A DNA stretch of 64,000 bases from the NCBI RefSeq assembly GCF_014235185.1, contig NZ_CP060131.1:2425501-2489500 (forward strand), given 5' to 3'. Source of the stretch: Pseudonocardia petroleophila. GTDB lineage: Bacteria > Actinomycetota > Actinomycetes > Mycobacteriales > Pseudonocardiaceae. Position numbers and translations under genes: made by a program. Shown in pieces: positions 8,353 through 15,616 of this stretch (positions are counted from its first letter, which is position 1; each line of letters starts with the position of its first letter). Below the pieces are notes generated by a model that made no database searches, was not told the DNA's origin, and was given only the letters and a program-made list of their open reading frames with translations.

Positions 8353-9744
8353 ATGACCGCCGAACCCACGCCCGACCTCGCTCCCGTGTACGGCTCGAAG
8401 ATCGTGGCCGTCGAGCCGGGGAGCAACGGACCCGTGTCCGACGCCGAGCGGCACGGGCGCCCGCGACAGCTGTTCTGGACCTGGACCTCCCCGAACCTCG
8501 AGTTCGCCACGATCTTCGTCGGCGTGCTGTCGGTGCAGGTGTTCGGGCTGACGTTCGGGCAGGCCGTCGCCGCGATCCTGCTCGGGAACGGGATGGCCGG
8601 GATCGCGCACGGCGTGCTGTCGGCCCGCGCGCCGTCGGCCGGGGTGCCGCAGATGGTGCTGGGCCGGCTCGCGTTCGGCTACCGCGGCAACATCCTGCCC
8701 GCGGGGCTCATGACGATCACGTCGGGCTTCGGCTGGTTCGCGGTCAACAGCGTCAGCGCGTCGTTCGCGCTCGACTCGCTGACCGGGCTGCCCGCACCGT
8801 TCTGGCTGGTGGTCGTGGTGCTGGTGCAGGTCGCCGTCGCGTTCTTCGGGCACAACCTGGTGCAGGCGTTCGAGCGCGTCGCGTTCCCGGTGCTCGCGGT
8901 GGTGCTGGGGATCGGTGCGGTGATCGTGCTGGCGTCGTCGGACCCGTCGTTCGTGCCGGCGGACGGGGGCACCGGCGGGATCGGCGGCTTCCTGCTCACG
9001 CTCGGCGCGGTGTTCGGCTACACCGCGGGCTGGAGCCCGTACGCGGCCGACTACGCCCGCTACCTCCCCGCCGACAGCCCGCGGCTGCGCGTCGGGCTCG
9101 CGGCGGGTGGCGGGCTGTTCGCGTCGACGTCGCTGCTCATGGTGGTCGGGGCGGCGTCGGTGAGCGCGGCGGCCGCGGCCGGGAGCCTGTCGGAGAACCC
9201 GACGAGCGCCTACGTCGGCATCCTGCCCGGCGTGCTGGCCGGTCTGACCCTGGTGGCGATCGCCCTGGGTGCGGTGGCGGCCAACGTCCTCAACGTCTAC
9301 TCCGGGGCGATGGCGTTCCTGGCCATGGGGTTCCCGATCCGGCTGGAGCGGGCGCGGGCCGTCGTGGCGGTGGCGTTCGGGATCGTCGGGTTCCTCATCG
9401 CGCTGGTCGCGCTCGGCGACGCCGCGGCCGGGTACGAGGGCTTCCTGCTGGTGATCGTCTACTGGGTGGGGCCGTGGCTCGGGGTGGTGCTCACCGACCA
9501 GTACCTGCGGCGGGGCTCCGTCCCGGTCGACGTGTTCTACGACCGCGGCTTCCGCAACCCGGCGGGGCTGATCGCGCTGGTGGCGGGCATCGTCGTGTCG
9601 GTGGGGCTCTTCGCCAATCAGGCGCTGTTCACCGGGCTGGTGCCGCGGGTGCTGCCCGGCGTCGGCGACGTGACGTTCCTCGTGGGGATCGCGGTGTCGG
9701 CGGGCTTGTACGCGGCCCTGTTCCGCCGGAGCATGGCCCGGTGA
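8353..9744 (+). CDS. NCS1-family nucleobase permease (cytosine/purine type)
   Basis: The 463-residue protein has about twelve membrane segments and the family start 'PRQLFWTWTSPNLEFATIFV' with the 'GLTFGQAV' and 'GYRGNILPAG' signatures of nucleobase:cation symporter-1 proteins such as CodB and fungal Fcy2. It would import cytosine or a related base by proton or sodium symport. The ATG at 8353 is preceded by GGAGG (8340-8344); the longer reading from 8290 lacks conservation. Its stop overlaps the deaminase start (GTGA), so permease and deaminase form one translationally coupled operon, which strengthens the cytosine assignment. Confidence 0.85.
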   Translation: MTAEPTPDLAPVYGSKIVAVEPGSNGPVSDAERHGRPRQLFWTWTSPNLEFATIFVGVLSVQVFGLTFGQAVAAILLGNGMAGIAHGVLSARAPSAGVPQMVLGRLAFGYRGNILPAGLMTITSGFGWFAVNSVSASFALDSLTGLPAPFWLVVVVLVQVAVAFFGHNLVQAFERVAFPVLAVVLGIGAVIVLASSDPSFVPADGGTGGIGGFLLTLGAVFGYTAGWSPYAADYARYLPADSPRLRVGLAAGGGLFASTSLLMVVGAASVSAAAAAGSLSENPTSAYVGILPGVLAGLTLVAIALGAVAANVLNVYSGAMAFLAMGFPIRLERARAVVAVAFGIVGFLIALVALGDAAAGYEGFLLVIVYWVGPWLGVVLTDQYLRRGSVPVDVFYDRGFRNPAGLIALVAGIVVSVGLFANQALFTGLVPRVLPGVGDVTFLVGIAVSAGLYAALFRRSMAR

Positions 9745-10184
9745 ACCCCGAGATGCTGGACGTCGCCGTCGAGGAGGCCCGGGCCGGGCTGGCCGAGGGC
9801 GGCATCCCGATCGGCGCGGCGCTGTTCGCGAGCGACGGCACGCTGCTCGGCCGCGGCCACAACCGCCGCGTGCAGGACGGCGACCCGTCGATGCACGCCG
9901 AGACCGCCGCGTTCCGGGCCGCCGGGCGCCAGCGCGACTACCGGAAGACGGTCATGGTGACGACCCTGTCGCCGTGCTGGTACTGCTCCGGGCTGGTGCG
10001 CCAGTTCGGGATCGGCGCGGTGCTGGTCGGGGAGGCGCGGACGTTCTGCGGCGGCCACGACTGGCTGGCCGAGCACGGCGTCGACGTCACCGTGCTGGAG
10101 GACGAGCGCTGCGTCGGGCTGATGACCGACTTCATCGCGGCCCGCCCGGAGCTGTGGTTCGAGGACATCGGGGAGGTCCCGTGA
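9741..10184 (+). CDS. Cytosine deaminase, yeast Fcy1 type (CDA superfamily)
   Basis: The 147-residue zinc hydrolase has His52-x-Glu54 ('MHAETAAF') and Cys79-x-x-Cys82 ('SPCWYC'), the zinc and proton-shuttle residues of the CDA fold. 'GGIPIGAALF', 'GRGHNRR' and the C-terminal 'ELWFEDIGE' closely resemble yeast cytosine deaminase as I remember it, rather than the unrelated bacterial CodA. Likely reaction: cytosine to uracil plus ammonia, possibly also 5-methylcytosine to thymine. The GTG start overlaps the permease stop by four bases and its own stop overlaps the next gene the same way. tRNA adenosine deaminase is an alternative but the tail argues against it. Confidence 0.85.
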   Translation: MNPEMLDVAVEEARAGLAEGGIPIGAALFASDGTLLGRGHNRRVQDGDPSMHAETAAFRAAGRQRDYRKTVMVTTLSPCWYCSGLVRQFGIGAVLVGEARTFCGGHDWLAEHGVDVTVLEDERCVGLMTDFIAARPELWFEDIGEVP

Positions 10185-11095
10185 TCGCCACGGTCGACCT
10201 GCGCGACCCCGACCCGGCCGCGGTGGACGCCGGGCTGCAGGAGGCCGGGTTCCTGCTGGTCACCGGGCACGGGGTCGATGCGGCCCTGCGCGCCGAGCTG
10301 CGGGCGGCCGCGCGGTCGTTCTTCGCGCTGCCCGAGGCCGTGAAGCGGGCGTACGCGGTGCGGGTCGGCGGCCGCGGCTGGCTGCCGCCGGGCGTCGAGG
10401 CCAACGCGGGCGTCGAGGGCGGGGAGCACCCGCCGGACCTCAAGGAGTCGTTCGCGATCGGCCCGGACACCCCGACCGGTGACCCGGCCGTCGACGAGGT
10501 GTGGTTCCCGCCGAACGTCTGGCCGGCCGAGGTGCCCGCGCTGCACGCCGCGGCCACCCGGTACCTGGCCGGGATGACCCGGGTGTCGGGGGAGCTGCTG
10601 GAGCTGTGCGGGGCCGCGCTGGGCGTCGAGCCGCTGAGGACGTCGACCCCGACCTGGACGTTCAACATCAACCGCTACCCGCCGCTGACCGAGGTGGGGG
10701 CGCCCGCGCCCGGGCAGTTCCGGATCGGGCCGCACACCGACTTCGGCACCGTCACCGTGCTCGACCGGGAGCCCGGTGCGGGCGGCCTGCAGGTCCACAC
10801 GGACGCCCGCGGCTGGGAGGACGCCCCGTACGACCCGGACGCGTTCACCGTCAACGTGGGCGACCTCCTCGCCCACTGGACCGGGATGCGCTGGCGGTCC
10901 GGGCGGCACCGCGTGCTGCCCCCGCAGGCGGGGACGCCGCACGAGGAGCTGATCTCGCTGGTCTTCTTCTTCGAGCTCGACCACGACGCGCTCGTCACCC
11001 CGCTGGCCCCGCCGGTCGGGCGGCGCACCGACCTGGAGCCGGTGGTCTCGGCGCCGTTCCTGCGCGAGCGCCTGGACGCGATCTCGGTCGGCTGA
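10181..11095 (+). CDS. Isopenicillin-N-synthase-like Fe(II) oxygenase
   Basis: The 304-residue protein has a jelly-roll oxygenase pattern: N-terminal 'GFLLVTGHGVD', then His185-x-Asp187 ('GPHTDFG') and His243 ('SGRHRV') as iron ligands. The Arg-x-Ser that normally binds 2-oxoglutarate or substrate carboxylate reads Leu257-x-Ser259 ('ELISLVFFFEL'), so co-substrate binding may differ. The operon with a base permease and a cytosine deaminase suggests an oxidised pyrimidine or purine substrate, for example thymine-7-hydroxylase-like chemistry; this is inference. GTG start overlapping the deaminase stop. Confidence 0.8.
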   Translation: MIATVDLRDPDPAAVDAGLQEAGFLLVTGHGVDAALRAELRAAARSFFALPEAVKRAYAVRVGGRGWLPPGVEANAGVEGGEHPPDLKESFAIGPDTPTGDPAVDEVWFPPNVWPAEVPALHAAATRYLAGMTRVSGELLELCGAALGVEPLRTSTPTWTFNINRYPPLTEVGAPAPGQFRIGPHTDFGTVTVLDREPGAGGLQVHTDARGWEDAPYDPDAFTVNVGDLLAHWTGMRWRSGRHRVLPPQAGTPHEELISLVFFFELDHDALVTPLAPPVGRRTDLEPVVSAPFLRERLDAISVG

Positions 11096-11145
11096 CTTCC
11101 CCGGAACGCCCACGGGCGCCGGGCGTGCGGGGCTAGCGTCGCCGG

Positions 11146-12540
11146 GTGTCCACGAGGGCCCCGGCCACCCGCGACCAGGTCGACGCCTACCGCTTCGGCC
11201 TGCGGCGGATGGAGGCGGCGCTGGTCCGCGGCGACCCGGTGCCGCTGCACGAGCAGCTGCGCGCGCAGCGCCGGGCCGCACTCGCCGGGACGCTGCTCGG
11301 GGTGCTCGCCCTCGGCGGGGTGGCGGTCTGGGCGCAGGTCGCGCCGCGGCCGACGTGGACGCAGCAGGACGTCGTCGTCGGTGCGGGGTCGGGGGCGATG
11401 TACGTCGTGGCGCACGACCCCGACCGCCTGGTGCCGGTCGCCAACCTCCCGGCCGGGCGGCTGGTGCTCGCCGCGCTGGGCCGGGGCGATCCCGCCGCGG
11501 CCGTCCCCGTGCTCGTCGCCGACGCCGACCTCGACACCGCCGCGCGCACCCCCACGGCCGCGGTGCCCGGCGCCACCGCCGTGCGGTTGGGGGACGCGGT
11601 GATCCCCCCGCGCTGGGCGGTGTGCGACGCGGACGACCCGGACTCCGGCCGCGGTCCGCGCACGACCGTCGTCGGCGGGGCGCAACCGGTGGCGCCGTCG
11701 CCCGACGCGGTGCTGCTCGCGGTCCGCGACGGTGACACCTGGCTGGTCACCGGGGGTGTGCGGCACCGGATCGACCTCACCGACCGCGCGGTCGTCGGCA
11801 CGCTGGGCCTCGACGGACGGGAGCCGCGCGCGGCGTCGGCGGCCCTGCTGAACGCCCTGCCCGAGGGCGCGCCGCTGCGCACCCCGCGGATCGTCGGGGC
11901 CGGAGCGCCTGCCGGTGCGGTCGAGGTGGGCGACGTCCTGGTCGGCCGCCCGGTCGGCGGCGGCCCCTCGACGCACCACGTGGTGCTCGCGGGGGGTGCC
12001 CAGGCGGTGCCCCCGCTGGTGGCGCAGACCCTGCGCGCGGCCGGCGCACGGGTGGTCGAGGTGGAGCCCGAGGTGCTGACGGCACTGGGGTCGGTGCAGG
12101 AGCTCGACGTCGCGGGCTGGCCGGACGCGGTGCCCGCGGTGCGGGAGCCGGGCGAGGCGCCCGTCGTCTGCGCGGTGTGGTCGGCGGCGGGCGGGACCGC
12201 GGTGCACGTGGGCCCGGCGCTCCCCGTGCCGCCCGGTGCCGCGGGGGTCGACCTGGTGCAGGCCGACGGCGCGGGGGAGCTCGTCGACGCCGTCGTGCTC
12301 ACCCCGGCGGGCGGAGGTGCGGTGCGGGCGACCGCGCCCGGGCGGGCGGGCGGGGCGGGGCCGCTGTGGCTGGTGTCCGCGTCGGGCGTCGCCCACGGGG
12401 TGGCGGACGAGGCGACCGCGCAGGCCCTGGGCGTCACGAGGGCGGAGCCCGCGCCGGAGTGGGCGGTGCGGCTGCTGCCCGTGGGCCCGACGCTCGACCT
12501 CGCGGACGCGCAGCGGACGGTGGACGTGCTGCCGGGCTGA
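11146..12540 (+). CDS. eccB: ESX-4 type VII secretion core protein EccB
   Basis: The 464-residue protein has the EccB layout: a short cytoplasmic N-terminus ('ATRDQVDAYRFGLRRMEAAL'), one membrane helix at about residues 46-66, and a large periplasmic part starting 'PTWTQQDVVVGAGSGAMYVV'. A Cys near 164 ('WAVCDADDP') and one near 345 may pair. EccB is a core subunit of the type VII pore complex. The GTG at 11146 lies 6 bases after TAGCGT (11134-11139), so the mRNA may be leaderless. It is convergent with mycP; the 56-base gap between them holds no obvious terminator. Confidence 0.92.
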   Translation: MSTRAPATRDQVDAYRFGLRRMEAALVRGDPVPLHEQLRAQRRAALAGTLLGVLALGGVAVWAQVAPRPTWTQQDVVVGAGSGAMYVVAHDPDRLVPVANLPAGRLVLAALGRGDPAAAVPVLVADADLDTAARTPTAAVPGATAVRLGDAVIPPRWAVCDADDPDSGRGPRTTVVGGAQPVAPSPDAVLLAVRDGDTWLVTGGVRHRIDLTDRAVVGTLGLDGREPRAASAALLNALPEGAPLRTPRIVGAGAPAGAVEVGDVLVGRPVGGGPSTHHVVLAGGAQAVPPLVAQTLRAAGARVVEVEPEVLTALGSVQELDVAGWPDAVPAVREPGEAPVVCAVWSAAGGTAVHVGPALPVPPGAAGVDLVQADGAGELVDAVVLTPAGGGAVRATAPGRAGGAGPLWLVSASGVAHGVADEATAQALGVTRAEPAPEWAVRLLPVGPTLDLADAQRTVDVLPG

Positions 12541-12596
12541 CCGCGGCTCCGGTGGGAGCGCGACCGCCCGGGCGAGCGGGGCCGGGGTGCGCGGGC

Positions 12597-13949
12597 TCAG
12601 CCGCGGCGCGGACGGTCGCGCAGGCGGGCGGCCGCGACCGCGACGGCGGCGAGCAGCACGGCCGGCGCGGCCAGGTCGACCGGCGGCGGCGGACCGTCCG
12701 CGCCGCGACCCGGCCCGGTGCCGGCGAGGACGGCAGTGGGCACCTCGGCGGGGGGCTCCCCGCCCGGGGGATCCGGGACGCGGAGGACGGCGGGTTCGGC
12801 GGTCAGGGCGGCGACGGGGTCGAGCACGCCGAGGCCGAGCGCGTCGTCGTGGCCGCCCGCGGGATGCCGGGCCGTGGCCCGGATCCGGTCGACGACCTGC
12901 GCCGCGCTCAGCTCGGGGAACCGCTCGCGCACGAGCGCCGCGAGCCCGGCGACCAGCGGCGCGGAGAAGCTCGTGCCCGCGACCGGGTCGGCCGTGACGC
13001 CGCCGTCGACGGCCAGCGAGCGCATCCCGGTGCCGGGGGCGGCCACGTCGACCCAGGGCCCGGCGACGGTGAACGGGGCCGCGGCGTCGTCGGTCCCGGT
13101 GGCGCCGACGGTGACCAGCTCGTCGTACCAGCCGGGGAGGGCGACCTGCCCGACGCCGTCGGCGCAGAGCCCCACCCCCGTGTTCCCGGCCGCGGCGACG
13201 ACCACGACGTCGGCGTCGGCGGCGAGGCGCAGGGCCGCGTGCAGCTCCGCGCCCTCGACCGCGGCCCGGTCCGGCGGCAGGCAGACCGCCTCGGAGACGT
13301 TGACGACGTCGGCGCCCGACCGCACGGCGAGCACGACCGCGTCGGCGAGGGTGGCGAGGTCACCGGCGGGGCGCCGCGTCCCGTCCGGGGCCGGGACCGA
13401 GTACGACGGGCTGGACTGCCGGATCGACAGCACCTCCGCGCCCGGGGCGATCCCGACCACCTCGTCGTCGCGCGACGGGCTCGCGGCGAGCAGCCCGGCG
13501 ACCGCGGTGCCGTGGCCGTCGCAGTCGTCGAGGCCGTCGCCGCCGGTGAGGTAGTCGCCCCCGCCGCGCAGCCGCCCCGCCAGCCGCGGGTGCGGGGCGA
13601 CCCCGGTGTCGATCACCGCGATCAGCACGCCGGCCCCGGTCGCGATGCGGTGCGCCGCCGCGAGCTGGAGGCGCCGCGCGGGCGGAGGGTCGGTGCCGGC
13701 GGTCGGCCCGGCCGCGGGCGGCGAGCAGGAACGGGGTGAGCGCAGGCCCGCCGCCGGGCCGGGGACGCGGCCGGCGGGCGGTGCGACCTGCACCGGGGGA
13801 GGTTGCGGGCGGTCGTCGTCGGGGGCGCGGAGGACCGGGGCGGCAGCGGACCCGACGAGGACCGGCCCGCCGGCGGGCGCGGGCACCGGCAGCGCCGCCG
13901 GGACGACGGAGAGCGCGGCGAGCAGCACGGCCGCCCCGATGCCGTTCAC
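12597..13949 (-). CDS. mycP: Mycosin, type VII secretion-associated subtilisin-like protease
   Basis: The 450-residue protein has a hydrophobic N-terminal signal segment, a subtilase domain with triad Asp114 ('VIDTGV'), His146 ('DGHGTAVAG') and Ser327 ('GTSFSAP'), and a C-terminal membrane helix followed by 'RLRDRPRRG'. This is the mycosin architecture: a membrane-anchored periplasmic protease needed for a stable ESX complex. The start is the GTG at 13949, which overlaps the eccD stop by four bases; the much longer open frame upstream is an antisense artefact of GC bias. Expressed with eccD. Confidence 0.92.
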   Translation of the reverse strand: MNGIGAAVLLAALSVVPAALPVPAPAGGPVLVGSAAAPVLRAPDDDRPQPPPVQVAPPAGRVPGPAAGLRSPRSCSPPAAGPTAGTDPPPARRLQLAAAHRIATGAGVLIAVIDTGVAPHPRLAGRLRGGGDYLTGGDGLDDCDGHGTAVAGLLAASPSRDDEVVGIAPGAEVLSIRQSSPSYSVPAPDGTRRPAGDLATLADAVVLAVRSGADVVNVSEAVCLPPDRAAVEGAELHAALRLAADADVVVVAAAGNTGVGLCADGVGQVALPGWYDELVTVGATGTDDAAAPFTVAGPWVDVAAPGTGMRSLAVDGGVTADPVAGTSFSAPLVAGLAALVRERFPELSAAQVVDRIRATARHPAGGHDDALGLGVLDPVAALTAEPAVLRVPDPPGGEPPAEVPTAVLAGTGPGRGADGPPPPVDLAAPAVLLAAVAVAAARLRDRPRRG

Positions 13950-15505
13950 AGCCCGCGGACCAGCGCGAACAGTCCCATCGCCCCCAGCGCCAACGGTGCC
14001 GCCGACGCGACCAGGACGCCTTCCAGGACGTCGACGGCCCGCCGGAGGACCGGCGACGGCGGCCGCCCGCCCTCGCCCACGGCGACCGCGACGCCGGCGC
14101 CGGCGACGGCGAGCACGCCCACCAGCAGCCGCCCCGGCCCGCCGGAGACCGTGGCGAGGTACCCGGCCAGCGCGACCCCGGCGACGGCCGAGCAGGCCAG
14201 CAGGGCGCGGGCCGGGGCGGGGTCGGCGAAGCCGCGGGAACGCAGCCCGAGCACCGCGACGACCACCGCGCCCAGCACCGGGCCCGCCCAGCCGCCCCCG
14301 GCCGCCGCCGGGACGACCGACGCCGCGGCCACCACCGCGCAGCCGCCGACGAGCCCGGTGAGGTACCCGCGGGCGAGGTCGCTGCGCCGGGACAGCTCGG
14401 CGGGCGGCAGGAGGTCCGGCCCGTCGTCGGCTCCGGTCAGCTCGCCCGCGTCGGTGGGCACCACGGGGCCCGGCAGCCCCGACAGGCGCAGCGCGGCCCG
14501 CGGCAGCAGCGGCCCGGCGAGCAGCGCCGCGGCGCCGAGACCGGCGGACAGGACGGCCGGGGACATGCCCAGGCGCAGGTGCAGGACGGCCGAGATCGCC
14601 ACCGGGACGGCCGCGACGACGACGCCGACGAGCACGGGCGTCACCCGTCGCAGCACGGCCTGGCCCGCGGCCGCCGCGACCCCGGCCGCCGTCACGGCGA
14701 GCAGCAGCCCGGCGGCACCGGGTAGGCCCGCCGTCGCCGCCGCCCCGGCTCCGGCGGCCAGCGGGACGGCCGCCAGTGCGGCGGTCGTGGCCGTCCGGTG
14801 CCGTGCGGTCCGCAGCTCCGCCGCCCGAGCCTGCCCGCCTTCCGGCCCCGGCCCGGCACCGCCCGGCCCTTCGCCGCCCGGCCCTCCACGGCCCGGCCCG
14901 CCGCTCCCGGATCCGCCGGGAGCGCGGCCACCGGGTGCCGGGTGGCCGTCGTCGTCCTCGTCCTCGTCGACCCACCCGGCGTCCCACCCGGGGCGGGCGC
15001 CGTCGGGCCGCCGGAGCACCGCGGCGGCACGGGCCAGCGCCGCCACCGCGGCGGCCCCGCCGACGAGCGCGGCCCCGACGGCCCACGGCCCGGCCGGTGC
15101 CCCGGCGAGGACGGCGGCGGCGGAGCAGGCGAGCAGGACCGTGACGACCGGGCCGGCCGGGAGCCCGGCCGGGCCCGCCGGGCGACCGACGCCCGCGGCC
15201 AGCGCGTCGACCGGGTCGTCGAACACCGGGGCCGGGGGAGGGACGGCGTCGGGGCCGATGCGCAGCAGCTCACCGTCGAGGACGCCCAGCTCGTCGAGGG
15301 TGGCGGCCGGGTGCAGCGGGCCGCCGGTGGCGCCCGTCAGCCGCCACGGCAGCGGGCGGTGCCCCGGACCCGGCTCACCGACCAGCTCCAGCACCATCGG
15401 CACCAGCTCGCCGAGCGGCACGTCGGCCGGCAGCGCGACGTCGACCCGGGTGCGCGGCGCGAGCACCGTCAGCCGGGTGTAGGCGGGGGCCGGGTCGGTC
15501 GGCAT
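13946..15505 (-). CDS. eccD: ESX-4 type VII secretion integral membrane protein EccD
   Basis: The 519-residue protein has an N-terminal ubiquitin-like (YukD) domain over about residues 1-90 ('YTRLTVLAPRTRVDVALPAD', 'LDELGVLDGELLRIG') followed by about eleven hydrophobic helices, the EccD layout. EccD forms the membrane scaffold of the secretion pore. A Gly/Pro-rich loop (about residues 195-230) is charged and low in complexity. ATG start; divergent from eccC across a 111-base gap; its stop overlaps the mycP GTG. Confidence 0.93.
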   Translation of the reverse strand: MPTDPAPAYTRLTVLAPRTRVDVALPADVPLGELVPMVLELVGEPGPGHRPLPWRLTGATGGPLHPAATLDELGVLDGELLRIGPDAVPPPAPVFDDPVDALAAGVGRPAGPAGLPAGPVVTVLLACSAAAVLAGAPAGPWAVGAALVGGAAAVAALARAAAVLRRPDGARPGWDAGWVDEDEDDDGHPAPGGRAPGGSGSGGPGRGGPGGEGPGGAGPGPEGGQARAAELRTARHRTATTAALAAVPLAAGAGAAATAGLPGAAGLLLAVTAAGVAAAAGQAVLRRVTPVLVGVVVAAVPVAISAVLHLRLGMSPAVLSAGLGAAALLAGPLLPRAALRLSGLPGPVVPTDAGELTGADDGPDLLPPAELSRRSDLARGYLTGLVGGCAVVAAASVVPAAAGGGWAGPVLGAVVVAVLGLRSRGFADPAPARALLACSAVAGVALAGYLATVSGGPGRLLVGVLAVAGAGVAVAVGEGGRPPSPVLRRAVDVLEGVLVASAAPLALGAMGLFALVRGL

Positions 15506-15616
15506 CGTGCTCCTCGGGTTTCTCCGTTACGCCCCGCCGGGCGGGCTCGGCTGCCTACTATCCGCCGCGCCGGGGCCCTCCCGTGGGCGTTCCGGAGAAC
15601 TCGTGGAGGTGGGCGG
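15506..15616 (+). promoter_or_regulatory. Divergent promoter region between eccD and eccC
   Basis: This 111-base gap must drive both arms of the ESX-4 locus. On the plus strand TACTAT (15556-15561) fits a -10 element, about 55 bases before the eccC ATG, and GGAGGT (15605-15610) is the eccC ribosome binding site. No clear -35 or operator was found. Confidence 0.4.

Noticed and set aside
9741-10184. tRNA adenosine deaminase TadA
   Set aside because: Zinc motifs are shared, but the C-terminal WFEDIGE and the operon with a nucleobase permease fit Fcy1-type cytosine deaminase better.
13950-15086. Long N-terminal extension of the mycosin frame (829 codons in total)
   Set aside because: The extension is antisense-like Arg/Gly-rich sequence overlapping eccD in another frame; the signal peptide and GTGA overlap place the start at 13949.
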